64,000 nucleotides of DNA, taken from assembly GCA_900758475.1 (NCBI GenBank), contig CAAERQ010000031.1, forward strand, positions 1 to 64,000, in the 5' to 3' direction. The notes below the pieces were generated by a model that saw only the letters and a program-made list of their open reading frames with translations, ran no database searches and had not been told where the DNA came from. Below are positions 33,653-42,583 of the stretch, one piece after another. The position numbers and the translations under genes are program-made. Within the stretch, counting starts at the first letter, position 1. Every line of letters begins with the position of its first letter. The DNA comes from an uncultured Collinsella sp. Its GTDB lineage: Bacteria; Actinomycetota; Coriobacteriia; Coriobacteriales; Coriobacteriaceae.

Positions 33653-35014
33653 TTGTCTCGATTGAACGAAGGGGCTGCGGAGCAGCGTTTTCCACTGCCC
33701 GCCTTGCTCCAAAAGCTAGCCTGCGCCATGGCCGTGGCGCTCGCGCTGGCGTGCGTGGGGGCATATGCGCCCACGACCGCCCAGGCGCTTGAGACCGCAA
33801 AGATTACCGCCCGACCCAACACCGGTTCGGGCAGCGCTGTGGTCGGCGGCACCGAGACGCGCATTACCTGGGAGGTCCAGGCCGATGCCGACGAGGAACT
33901 GAGTGGTCTTTCGCTGACGTTTGCCGATGGCACGACCTTTGGTGCGGACGACACACGTCTGACGATGCTCTCGGGCGATGACCTTATGGACCGTACGCCC
34001 ATGAAGCCTACGTGCAAGGTCGACGGCCAGACGCTCAAGATCGATTTTGGCGAGACGGCGCCCGCTGGCGGCTATTTCCGTGTCGAGGTCTACGGCGTGA
34101 CCTTCCCCGTCGAGGGCGGCGACGAGGCCTTTAGCGGTACCTATACGCTCGCCGATGGTTCGACCAAGAAGATCTCCAAGATTCCATCGGTGGAGATCAA
34201 GGGCGTGACGGCATTCGATAACTTCCTGGCCGACCTTAAGGAGCAGCCGTGGGTCGAGGCATGGAATTCCAACATGTTCCTTCGCCTGTTCCTGAACCCG
34301 GTCATTTTGGTCCAGAGCCTGCCGATCGTCTTTAAGGGCTTCCTTATGTCGCTCTCGATCGTGCTCGTGGCGTTTCCGCTGGCCATTCCCTTTGGCTTTG
34401 CGCTGTCGCTCATGCGCATCTCCAAGTCGCGCATCCTGCGTTGCCTTGCCGGCATCTATGTGAATATCATCCGCGGTACGCCGGCGTTCCTGCAGATCTA
34501 CATCGCGTTCTTTGGCCTGCCGCTGGCCGGCGTCAAGGTTGACGACTATGTGCTGGGCGTTATCGTCATGGCCATGAACTCGTCCGCCTACCTGTGCGAG
34601 ATCTTCCGCGCCGGTATTCAGTCAATCCCCAAGGGCCAGAACGAGGCCGCGCGCTCGCTAGGCATGAACGCCTTCCAGACGCTGCTCTACGTCATGATTC
34701 CGCAGACGTTCCGCAATGTCCTGCCCACGCTGACCAGCGAGTTCATCCTGCTCTACAAGGATACGTCGCTGCTCGCGGCCGTGGGCGTGGTTGAGATCGT
34801 CATGAACGCTCGCACCATCGTGGCCACGACGGGCTCCATCACGCCGTATGTGGTTGCCGCCCTGTTCTATCTGGTCATTACCCTGCCGCTTGCGCGCTTG
34901 GTGAGCGGTCTTGAGGCGAGGCTTCTGGGGACGGCCGAAACTAAGAAGAAGCGTCCCACCAAGAGCGCCGGACAGGTTGTCGCGACGCCCGCCGATCATA
35001 TCGCCGGTCTGTAA
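33653..35014 (+). CDS. Amino-acid ABC transporter permease with an extra N-terminal extracytoplasmic domain
   Basis: A 453-residue protein. The N-terminal ~45 residues look like a signal/anchor segment (MAVALALACVGAYAP), then residues about 45-165 form a beta-rich, likely extracytoplasmic domain of unknown family. The His/Glu/Gln-type permease follows (about 190-440, EAA motif NEAARSLGMNAFQTLLYV). TTG 33653 has TAGGAG upstream. Ordinary permeases of this class are about 220 residues, so this is a fusion. Confidence 0.87.
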   Translation: MSRLNEGAAEQRFPLPALLQKLACAMAVALALACVGAYAPTTAQALETAKITARPNTGSGSAVVGGTETRITWEVQADADEELSGLSLTFADGTTFGADDTRLTMLSGDDLMDRTPMKPTCKVDGQTLKIDFGETAPAGGYFRVEVYGVTFPVEGGDEAFSGTYTLADGSTKKISKIPSVEIKGVTAFDNFLADLKEQPWVEAWNSNMFLRLFLNPVILVQSLPIVFKGFLMSLSIVLVAFPLAIPFGFALSLMRISKSRILRCLAGIYVNIIRGTPAFLQIYIAFFGLPLAGVKVDDYVLGVIVMAMNSSAYLCEIFRAGIQSIPKGQNEAARSLGMNAFQTLLYVMIPQTFRNVLPTLTSEFILLYKDTSLLAAVGVVEIVMNARTIVATTGSITPYVVAALFYLVITLPLARLVSGLEARLLGTAETKKKRPTKSAGQVVATPADHIAGL

Positions 35015-35026
35015 GGAGGTCCTATC

Positions 35027-35779
35027 ATGAGCGAAACCAATAACTCGAACGAGGTCGTCGTCAGCATCAAGAATCTCCAGAAGGCCTTTGGCGATAACGT
35101 GGTCCTGCGCGATATCGATCTGGATGTGCACAAGGGCGAGGTCGTCGTAGTTCTGGGTCCTTCTGGCTCGGGCAAGTCGACGATGCTTCGCTGCATCAAT
35201 CGTCTGGAGCATCCCACGAGCGGCTCGATTGTCGTTGAGGGCGTGGACGTGTGCGCCAAGGGCGTCGACCTCAACAAGGTACGTACGCATCTGGGCATGG
35301 TGTTCCAACAGTTCAATTTGTTCCCGCACCTGTCAGTCAAAAAGAACGTCATGCTTGCGCAGCAAAAGGTACTCAAGCGCAGCAAAGAAGAGGCCGAGAA
35401 GATCGCCATCGAGGAGCTGACCAAGGTCGGCCTTGCCGAGCGTATCGACTTTATGCCGAGCCAGCTGTCGGGCGGTCAGCAGCAGCGCGTGGCGATCGCC
35501 CGCGCCCTGTCGATGAACCCTCACGTCATGCTCTTTGACGAGGCCACGTCAGCGCTTGACCCCGAGCTCGTCCGCGACGTTCTGGGTGTCATGCGCGACC
35601 TGGCACGCGACGGCATGACCATGATCGTCGTGACGCACGAGATGGGCTTTGCCCGCGACGTCGCCGACCGCGTCGTCTTTATGGACGGCGGCGTTATCGT
35701 GGAAGAGGGCACGCCGAGCGAGGTCTTCGACCATCCCAAGAGCGAACGCACCAAGGCGTTTTTGGGCAATATCTCGTAG
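35027..35779 (+). CDS. Amino-acid ABC transporter ATPase (GlnQ/HisP type)
   Basis: A 250-residue ATPase with Walker A GPSGSGKST, signature LSGGQQQRVAIARAL, Walker B VMLFDEATSALDPE and switch His in VVTHEMGFA. It energises the permease encoded 12 nt upstream. A strong terminator follows it. Confidence 0.95.
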   Translation: MSETNNSNEVVVSIKNLQKAFGDNVVLRDIDLDVHKGEVVVVLGPSGSGKSTMLRCINRLEHPTSGSIVVEGVDVCAKGVDLNKVRTHLGMVFQQFNLFPHLSVKKNVMLAQQKVLKRSKEEAEKIAIEELTKVGLAERIDFMPSQLSGGQQQRVAIARALSMNPHVMLFDEATSALDPELVRDVLGVMRDLARDGMTMIVVTHEMGFARDVADRVVFMDGGVIVEEGTPSEVFDHPKSERTKAFLGNIS

Positions 35780-35806
35780 CAACGCGTCGAGGTTGTCGAT
35801 ATAACA

Positions 35807-35844
35807 AACGGGGACCGGATGTGAATATCCGGTCCCCGTTTTTG
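35807..35844 (+). terminator. Terminator of the amino-acid ABC operon
   Basis: A perfect 14-bp stem (35807-35820 with 35827-35840) with a 6-nt loop and a T run. Confidence 0.92.
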
Positions 35845-35914
35845 TTTGGGCATGAGCGACTGTTGTTGTGCGGTACTCGGCTGTCAGTTGCCTTGCGACT
35901 TTCTGACGGCTTCG

Positions 35915-36334
35915 TTAGGCCAGCTCCGCTCCCAGGGCCTTGCAGGCCGCTTCACCCTCATCATCGGGGGCGTCGTAGCAGATGACGGAATCGACGACGT
36001 TGACGCCCGCCTCGTCGGCGTCGGCCTTCCAGTTGTCCATCCATTCGCCCTCGGCCCACGAATAGGAGCCAAAGAGGACGACCTTCTTGTCGCCGAGAGT
36101 CTCCTTGACCTCGTCCCACATCGGCTGGAACTCATCGTACTCGAGTTCCTCGGAGCCCATGGCGGGGCAGCCGAAGGCGAAGGCGTCGTAGTCGGCGGTT
36201 TTGTCTGCGGAGAAGTCGGCGCAGGAGATGACCTCTGCCTCGGCGCCGGCACCGCTTGCGCCTTCGGCGACAAAGTTTGCCATGGCCTCGGTGTTGCCCG
36301 TGCCGCTCCAATAGACGACGGCGATTTTGCTCAT
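35915..36334 (-). CDS. Flavodoxin
   Basis: A 139-residue flavodoxin with the FMN phosphate loop WSGTGNTEAMA and conserved GCPAMGSEELE and GSYSWAEGEWM segments. It carries electrons in place of ferredoxin. It follows the DUF3793 gene on the same strand by 46 nt. Confidence 0.94.
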   Translation of the reverse strand: MSKIAVVYWSGTGNTEAMANFVAEGASGAGAEAEVISCADFSADKTADYDAFAFGCPAMGSEELEYDEFQPMWDEVKETLGDKKVVLFGSYSWAEGEWMDNWKADADEAGVNVVDSVICYDAPDDEGEAACKALGAELA

Positions 36335-36380
36335 GTTGAGTCCTTTCGGTTGTGCGGCGTGCGGCCGCGTTTTGTATGCT

Positions 36381-37085
36381 CTATCGGGTTGCCTGGGCAA
36401 GTTGCGCCAGGCTGCAGCCCTGTTGATAGATGTAGGTAAGGTATTGCGTGCATGCGCGATAGGAATCGAAGGTCGTGAGCGCCTGCTCAACGTTTGTGTA
36501 TACCTTCCATGCGCCAAAGACCTTATAGTTTTCGCCGTGCTGGACGATAAACTGATGGACATCTTCGTAGGGATAGCCCAAAAAATAGCCAATTTCGTGG
36601 GGGAACTCGCACATGCACCCCGTATCGCAGTGCCTATTTCGCGCGAGTGCGCAGACGCTGCCGTCATAGGCGCTTTCTGCGGCATTGCTGCTTGCCAGTG
36701 TGATGCGCGCGGCGAGATGCACCAGCGATGCGGGCAGGTTGTGGACATCGTAACCTTCGGCGGCAAGCGCCGTCGTGGCGCGGGGGTCGGAGAGGTATCG
36801 CATGAGGTCCGCAGGGCGGTACACATAGATGAGCGCTCCGCAGGGGCGCCAGACCAAAACGCTCATATGGATCCCGAGTGGCTGGAGCTCGCGGTTGCAT
36901 TGGGCTATGACGGCGAGCAGGCGAGAGCGTCGCCCTTCGATATGGGCGGCGCCGGGTTTTCCGTTTTGGTTGGCGTAAACGCCGGGATAGGTAAAGAGCG
37001 ATGCCGGCTTGATGCTCGCGAGCGTGGGGGAGCAGTTGCGCACGACCGCTGCCTGAAACGTTGGAATGTCTATGGTTCGAGTCAC
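36381..37085 (-). CDS. DUF3793 family protein
   Basis: A 234-residue protein matching DUF3793 by its C-terminal motif CEFPHEIGYFLGYPYEDVHQF. GTG 37085 has AAGGAG upstream. Its placement directly ahead of a flavodoxin gene suggests a role in flavodoxin or iron-limitation physiology, but the function is unknown. Confidence 0.85.
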   Translation of the reverse strand: MTRTIDIPTFQAAVVRNCSPTLASIKPASLFTYPGVYANQNGKPGAAHIEGRRSRLLAVIAQCNRELQPLGIHMSVLVWRPCGALIYVYRPADLMRYLSDPRATTALAAEGYDVHNLPASLVHLAARITLASSNAAESAYDGSVCALARNRHCDTGCMCEFPHEIGYFLGYPYEDVHQFIVQHGENYKVFGAWKVYTNVEQALTTFDSYRACTQYLTYIYQQGCSLAQLAQATR

Positions 37086-37211
37086 GGCGCTCCTTCTGGT
37101 CCTCACTGTTAGCCTAGGAAAACTTATACACGAAAGTAAGCCCTGGTCAACTAAAAAGTTTGAACAGGGAAACTAATTGACCGAACGGACATGTTTTTGG
37201 GTTAAGATGGG

Positions 37212-37230
37212 GACACCCCATGGGGGTATC
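37212..37230 (+). promoter_or_regulatory. CsoR-like copper operator
   Basis: GACACCCCATGGGGGTATC is a near-palindrome with C-rich and G-rich arms, matching the form of CsoR/RcnR-family operators. It sits 29 nt before the start codon of a heavy-metal-associated-domain protein, downstream of a TTGACC (37177-37182) that may be the -35. No csoR or copA gene is in this window. Confidence 0.65.
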
Positions 37231-37258
37231 TAGATAGGGCTACTTGAAAGGGGAACGC

Positions 37259-37642
37259 ATGAGTGACTTGCTCAACCCTGCGAATCTCATTGTGCTTGCC
37301 GTGATTGTCGTTGGCATGTTCTTTGGCCTGCGGCGCATTGTCGCTTCGACACACGGGAAGAGTTGTTGCAGCGATGGCGCGAGCGGCAAGAAGGCCAAGA
37401 AGGTAGTGGTTGCGGATACTGATCCGTCCCACTACCCCTATAGCGATGAGCTGCTTATCGGCGGCATGAGTTGCGACGGCTGCGCTCAGAACGTGGCCAA
37501 TGCCCTGAATGCGCTGGATGACGTGTGGGCAACGGTGACGTATACGGACCACACGGCACGCGTACGCTCGAAGCGCCCGGTTGATCGCGACACACTCGAG
37601 ACGGCGGTGAGGGGTGCGGGCTATTACGTTATGAAAATGTAG
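37259..37642 (+). CDS. Membrane-anchored HMA (copper-binding-type) protein
   Basis: A 127-residue protein with one N-terminal transmembrane segment (about 8-28), a linker with a CC pair, and a C-terminal HMA domain with metal-binding motif GMSCDGCAQNV. It resembles a CopZ-type chaperone tethered to the membrane. AAAGGGGA lies upstream of ATG 37259. Likely regulated through the palindromic operator at 37212. Confidence 0.85.
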   Translation: MSDLLNPANLIVLAVIVVGMFFGLRRIVASTHGKSCCSDGASGKKAKKVVVADTDPSHYPYSDELLIGGMSCDGCAQNVANALNALDDVWATVTYTDHTARVRSKRPVDRDTLETAVRGAGYYVMKM

Positions 37643-37808
37643 GCGTTGCCCTCTCCGGTGGGTACCAGCCTCCTGCCCATTGTGACTATCGGCATCCAAA
37701 AATTTGCGCAAAAATAACCTTTAGATGCGGCAAAAGTGGAGTTTGGTGACGGTTCGCGCGGAATTCGCTACCAATCGAGCATCTATGAACCCGTCCAAAA
37801 AATTACAG

Positions 37809-37824
37809 GTGTATATTTATACAC
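37809..37824. promoter_or_regulatory. Palindromic operator ahead of the wall protein gene
   Basis: GTGTATATTTATACAC is a perfect 7-bp inverted repeat around TT, about 90 nt before the start codon. Its TATA-rich core could coincide with a promoter. The cognate regulator is unknown. The rest of the 272-nt gap (37643-37914) shows nothing else I can name. Confidence 0.5.
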
Positions 37825-37914
37825 TGATTATTGCTGTGCTCAGATTGCAATTAACCGTGGACAGAAATGAAGAATGCTAAAACTGGGCTTTAGGACAGGG
37901 GAGGCTATAACCTT

Positions 37915-40443
37915 ATGAGACGAGTGGGAACACTTGGCTTGGTGGCAGCGCTTGCCGCTATCTTGGTATCGCCGCTGCCGGCGCACGCCGAAGACGCATC
38001 GGGTGCCGTTACCTACAATGCGGGAAATGGGTATTCCTTTGAGAAGCTCTCGCATCCTACGGTAGGAACGTCGCAGCCGGATGGCATCGTCGACTACCAG
38101 GGTAACGGTGCCGTTGCCGTTCCGGGCGCCGATGGTAATACGGCCAACAACGAAGGCGATCGCGGCCAGAGCTACACTTGGGCGGCTGCGAGCTATGGTG
38201 ACTGGCTTTATGTGGGCACCTGCTATGCGGCGATGGGCAACACGCTGACGCTCATGAACAGCACGCTGGGCGATTCCTTTGATGTCGAAACCATGCGCCT
38301 GACGCTGGAGGCCATGTTTAACGGTACCTTCTTCTATGGACAGCAGAAGGAGGACGGCACGGCCGACAAGGACAGCGGCGGCATCTTGGTCAAGATCAAT
38401 ACCAAGACCGGTGAGACCAAGCTGCTACTCTCTGAATCGCTCAACGGCGTCGCTCCTTTGTTCCGCAATGCCGTGAGCTATAAGGGTAAGCTCTATTTCT
38501 GCGGCAGCGTCAGGACCAATGGCGGCAAAGGCGGCCTGCCTGCTGTATATGAGATTGATCCTAAGACGGATGAGTACAAAGTTGTCTATCAGGGCCTTTC
38601 GAGCATGCAGGATTACGGTGCTGCCTACAAACAGGGCATTTCTACCGGTATCCGCGGCATGTGCGTCCATGATGGCCAGCTCGTCATCAGTAATGTGGGT
38701 AAAGACGCGGCCGGTAAGTTTGTGTCGACAATCCTGACGTCGCCTGACCCGTCGAAGGGCCAGGACAGCTTCATCGAGATTGCTAACTCGGACACGTTGT
38801 TTAACTATCCGGCGATTCGCTATCAGGACAGCATCTACGGCGGCGCCATTTGGGATATGGTCTCGTACAATGGCCATCTCTATGCGACCATTTGCACCGG
38901 TACACCCGAGAACGCTCCCGATGATAACTCCATGCAGTCGTTTGCCATGGTTCGTGGCGACAAGAATGTCGACGGCAGCTATTCGTGGACTCCCATTGTT
39001 GGCGATCAGAAGACGGACGGTGCAAAGTACTGCTTTGGCATTGATCCTGCCCGCACCCGTTCTGGTGCTGCCAACCTCATCGTCTACAACGACTACCTCT
39101 ATATCGGTGAATACAACGACGAGGAGATTGCTCTCGAGCGCATCCTGTTCAACAAGTCCAGCACCGAAGAGGGCGGCAAGAGCAGCATGGGCGGCGTTGA
39201 CTGCTCGTTTGTGAATGCCAATCTTGAGCAGTCGGTCAACATCTATCGCATGGACAAGGACGAGCACATGGAGCTCGTCGTTGGCGATCGCACCGACATG
39301 TTCCCCGAGGGCGGTATTTCCGGCCTGACTTCGGGCTTTGGCCGAAACGAGAACCAGTACATTTGGCGCATGCAGAAGTTCGACGGCAAACTGTATATCG
39401 GTACCTTTGATACCGCGAGCCTGCTTGAGCCGATCGGCCAGTTCTCTAATGGCGACATTATCGATATGACGCCCGAGGAGTGGGCCTCTCAGGTTCAGCG
39501 CCTTAGGGACCTGCTCAATCACCTGCTCGACAAGAAATCGCCTGACGACCCCATCGTTCCCGTGAACACGCTTGCGGACGATGATTCAAACGAGGCCGCC
39601 GAGGTCGATGACGAGAAGGCTGAGGCCGTCGAGGTCGATGACGAGAAGACCGAGGTTGCTAAGGGCTTTGGCGACCTGAACGATGCGCTAGAGGATGCCA
39701 CGGGCGATCTTTGCGATCAGACCGCGACGATGTCCGCGGACGTTGAAGACGACGCCGCTTATGTCCAGAAGATCGATAGCGAGATCGCGTACTTCAAGTC
39801 CTTTGCCGATCAGTATCAGGACATGCTCGATAGCTATGAGAGCCTGAAGCAGCAGTACGAGGATGCCTATGGCACCGAGCTGCCGAGCGATATTCAGGAT
39901 GCGCTCGATAAGCTGCTGAGCGAGGAGAACCTCAAGAAGTTGCAGAGTGTGCTTACGTGCATGTGTTACCTTCGCGATGCCGAGCGTGGCTTTGATATGT
40001 ATGTGACCGAGGACGGCGTGAACTTTACGACGCTGACGACCAATGGCTTTAACGATCCGTATAACCATGGTCTGCGCACCTTTGCGGTGACCAACCAGGG
40101 TCTGTGCCTTGGTACCGCCAACCCGTTCTATGGCTGCCAGGTTTGGATCCAGCGCAAGGAGAATTCGGAGAATCCGATTGATCCTGGTACTCCGGATCCG
40201 ACGGAACCCACCGATCCTTCGCAGCCGGGTGGCGGCGATCAGCCTGGTGGCAGCCAGACGGGCGGCAACGACCAGTCGAGCAGCACCACGACGACAGTTT
40301 CGACGACCACCAAGAAGGCTCCGAAGGATGGCTCGCTGCCTCACGCTGGTGACTCGACCCTCACGCTGGTCTTGGGATTGCTGGTTGCAGCTGCCGCAGT
40401 GCTTGGCATTGCCCCCGTCTTGCGCAAGCGTTCTCGTCGCTAG
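37915..40443 (+). CDS. Large sortase-type wall-anchored protein
   Basis: An 842-residue surface protein. It has a signal peptide (cleavage near AHA at about 25) and a beta-propeller-like region with repeats of the type YKGKLYFCGS/YNGHLYATIC/FDGKLYIGTF (about 40-520). An acidic repeat (VEVDDEKTE, about 555-585) and a helical segment (600-700) follow. Then come a return to the propeller signature, a Pro/Gly linker, and a C-terminal LPHAGD motif (808-813) with a hydrophobic stretch and RKRSRR tail. The motif is a variant of LPxTG. The ligand is unknown. Confidence 0.82.
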   Translation: MRRVGTLGLVAALAAILVSPLPAHAEDASGAVTYNAGNGYSFEKLSHPTVGTSQPDGIVDYQGNGAVAVPGADGNTANNEGDRGQSYTWAAASYGDWLYVGTCYAAMGNTLTLMNSTLGDSFDVETMRLTLEAMFNGTFFYGQQKEDGTADKDSGGILVKINTKTGETKLLLSESLNGVAPLFRNAVSYKGKLYFCGSVRTNGGKGGLPAVYEIDPKTDEYKVVYQGLSSMQDYGAAYKQGISTGIRGMCVHDGQLVISNVGKDAAGKFVSTILTSPDPSKGQDSFIEIANSDTLFNYPAIRYQDSIYGGAIWDMVSYNGHLYATICTGTPENAPDDNSMQSFAMVRGDKNVDGSYSWTPIVGDQKTDGAKYCFGIDPARTRSGAANLIVYNDYLYIGEYNDEEIALERILFNKSSTEEGGKSSMGGVDCSFVNANLEQSVNIYRMDKDEHMELVVGDRTDMFPEGGISGLTSGFGRNENQYIWRMQKFDGKLYIGTFDTASLLEPIGQFSNGDIIDMTPEEWASQVQRLRDLLNHLLDKKSPDDPIVPVNTLADDDSNEAAEVDDEKAEAVEVDDEKTEVAKGFGDLNDALEDATGDLCDQTATMSADVEDDAAYVQKIDSEIAYFKSFADQYQDMLDSYESLKQQYEDAYGTELPSDIQDALDKLLSEENLKKLQSVLTCMCYLRDAERGFDMYVTEDGVNFTTLTTNGFNDPYNHGLRTFAVTNQGLCLGTANPFYGCQVWIQRKENSENPIDPGTPDPTEPTDPSQPGGGDQPGGSQTGGNDQSSSTTTTVSTTTKKAPKDGSLPHAGDSTLTLVLGLLVAAAAVLGIAPVLRKRSRR

Positions 40444-40865
40444 GCTCGACCACGCAGCTCGATGCCTTGGATATCGTCGAAGTTGATGGCGATATCCCTG
40501 AGTTTGAGCAGCTTGAATGCGGGTAACACTTCGTCGAGAATGCCCGTGCGGCTACGATAGCCGTACGTATCGTAATAGGTGACGCGCACCAGGTCGCCGC
40601 GTTTGAGGCCCTCGAGCTTTTTCGAAAGCTCGAGGGCTTTTTCTTCCGTGAGTTCGCATTTGGGCTCAACAGTGATCTCTTGTTTGCGCACGAGCTCGTA
40701 GTATCCCGTGAGGGCGGCAAAGGGCATAAACTGCGCGGCACGGCCGGCGCGGACGGCGCCGTTGGCGGTAAGTTTGGGGTCGGCGGAGCGACGTCTTCCC
40801 TCAGGGTCCGCTAGACGTTCAAAAGGTGTCGGTGGCCGCATCGGCTGTTGTTGGGACTTAGGCAC
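40440..40865 (-). CDS. YolD-like partner of the Y-family polymerase
   Basis: A 141-residue protein with the YolD signature RAAQFMPFAALTGYYELV. Such proteins accompany UmuC/DinB genes. Its start overlaps the end of the polymerase gene by 8 nt, so the two are translationally coupled; its stop touches that of the wall protein gene on the other strand. Confidence 0.85.
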   Translation of the reverse strand: MPKSQQQPMRPPTPFERLADPEGRRRSADPKLTANGAVRAGRAAQFMPFAALTGYYELVRKQEITVEPKCELTEEKALELSKKLEGLKRGDLVRVTYYDTYGYRSRTGILDEVLPAFKLLKLRDIAINFDDIQGIELRGRA

Positions 40866-42363
40866 GATGTCCTCCCACCTGATCGTTGCGTTCGCGTGCG
40901 GTGGCGCCAGCGGTAAAGCTTAATCCCTTGACGAGCGCGTTCTTGCCGTACTTGCCTTTCACAGCCAGGACGGCGCGCGCCAGGTCGCGCTCGCGCTCAT
41001 CGGCCTTAACATCGCTAAACAGGTCGATGGTGGCAAATTCTTCGGGCATGAGGTTGCCAAAGCCCAGGTTGATGCGCTTGACCGGTCGTTTGGGATCGAC
41101 AGTCTGCGCCCAGAGCTCATCGAAATAGCCCATGATCTTCTTAAACGAATTGGTGCGCTCGGGCAGCTTTCGCGAGGCGTTTGAGTGTGCAAAGAGCGCA
41201 GCATAGCCACCGCGCGGTTTGCCGCCGTGCTCTCCCACAAAGATGCCATCGATTGCCTGCGCCTCGCGCACCAGGCGGTGCCGTTCGTCATCGCGCTGGA
41301 CGGGCTTGGGCGCACGGGGCGCGAGCTCGGGGCCGGCGGTTGCGGTGGGTTCGATACTCGACGTGCTCGAGCGTAGGTGTCCGCATCCGTCCACATATTG
41401 CGCTGTACCGCTGGCATCGAGCCGGCGTATGTCGGCTCGTTCGCTCGCGTAGCCCACAAAGAGCGAGATGCTGTCGCAGACCACGTGCTTATCGACTAAG
41501 TCCAACACGGCGTTGTCGACCATCTCGCGCAAGACGGTGTAGGCCTGCTCATAGGCATAGCCTTTCGATAGCACTTGCCCCGTGGTTGTTGAGGTTGCCT
41601 GTGGGCGATAGGCCTGAATATCGGCGATGGTTGTCGGCTCGCGCCCGAAGGCGTGGTCGATGAGATACTCGGCATTGACGCCGAGCTCGTCGTAAAGCAG
41701 GTTTTCGTCGAGCGCCGCGACGCCCATCAGATCGTAGACGCCGTATTTCTCGAGACGGGCCGCCACGCCGGGGCCGATGCCCCAGATGTCGGTGATGGGG
41801 CGATGGGGCCAGATCTCCTTGCGAAAGGTCTCGTCGTCGAGTATGCCGATGCGGCTGGGTACGTGCTTGGCGGTAATGTCGAGTGCCACCTTGGCTTGGA
41901 ATAGGTTGGGGCCGATGCCAACCGTTGCCGTGATGCCGGTGCGTGCCAGGACCTCGTCGCGCAGCATGCAGGCGAAGCCTTCAGCGTCGGTATGGTAGAG
42001 GTCCAGATAGGGCGTCACGTCGATAAAGCATTCGTCGATGGAATAGACGTGAACGTCTTGCGGACTGACGTATTCCAGGTAGATACCGTAAATCTGTGCC
42101 GACACCTCCATGTAGTGCTGCATGCGCGGTACAACCTTGATGTAGTCGATGCCGTCGGGAATCTCGAACAGGCGACAGCGGTTATGGATTCCGAGGTCTT
42201 TCATGGCCTGGGTAATGGCGAGGCAGATGGTCGTGCGCCCGCGCGATTCGTCGGCAACGACCAGGCACGTAGTGAGGGGGTCGAGTCCGCGGTCGACGCA
42301 CTCGACGCTGGCGTAAAACGTCTTAAGGTCGATGCAGATATAGGTGTGACGCTCGTGCCCCAC
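40858..42363 (-). CDS. Y-family (UmuC/DinB) translesion DNA polymerase
   Basis: A ~500-residue error-prone polymerase. The catalytic motif ICIDLKTFYASVEC and the acidic pair in VHVYSIDECFIDVTPY are present, as are a little-finger region and a helix-hairpin-helix in the region DIWGIGPGVAARLEKYG. An extra, poorly conserved stretch (about residues 335-390) splits the C-terminal half. I place the start at GTG 42363 behind GGAGG. The longer frame from 42435 cannot be used because the -35 and -10 lie inside it. Controlled by LexA boxes at 42376 and 42393. Confidence 0.9.
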   Translation of the reverse strand: MGHERHTYICIDLKTFYASVECVDRGLDPLTTCLVVADESRGRTTICLAITQAMKDLGIHNRCRLFEIPDGIDYIKVVPRMQHYMEVSAQIYGIYLEYVSPQDVHVYSIDECFIDVTPYLDLYHTDAEGFACMLRDEVLARTGITATVGIGPNLFQAKVALDITAKHVPSRIGILDDETFRKEIWPHRPITDIWGIGPGVAARLEKYGVYDLMGVAALDENLLYDELGVNAEYLIDHAFGREPTTIADIQAYRPQATSTTTGQVLSKGYAYEQAYTVLREMVDNAVLDLVDKHVVCDSISLFVGYASERADIRRLDASGTAQYVDGCGHLRSSTSSIEPTATAGPELAPRAPKPVQRDDERHRLVREAQAIDGIFVGEHGGKPRGGYAALFAHSNASRKLPERTNSFKKIMGYFDELWAQTVDPKRPVKRINLGFGNLMPEEFATIDLFSDVKADERERDLARAVLAVKGKYGKNALVKGLSFTAGATARERNDQVGGHRA

Positions 42364-42375
42364 GCGTCCTCCCAT

Positions 42376-42435
42376 CAAACACATGTTCTTATCGAATACA
42401 TGTTCGATAATACCCGCTCGTCTGGACATCGTCAA
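42376..42435 (-). promoter_or_regulatory. SOS promoter with two LexA boxes
   Basis: On the minus strand, -35 TTGACG (42435-42430) and -10 TATTAT (42412-42407) are 17 nt apart. Box B (42393-42406, plus-strand CGAATACATGTTCG) matches 13 of 14 of the Gram-positive/actinobacterial LexA consensus and directly follows the -10. Box A (42376-42389, CAAACACATGTTCT) matches 12 of 14. LexA binding here would block transcription of the polymerase gene. Confidence 0.85.
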
Positions 42436-42583
42436 AACCTGCCCCTTTTGGTAGGTATGGCCGTGCGGTTGAATCGGGTTTTAACGCAGCTCTAAAGAGT
42501 GCGAAACAGCTCGGAAAACCTTGCTTCGTAGCATGAGCCTAACGATTGATACCGCCTATACGCACGGAAGGGTTGTGGGAAAG

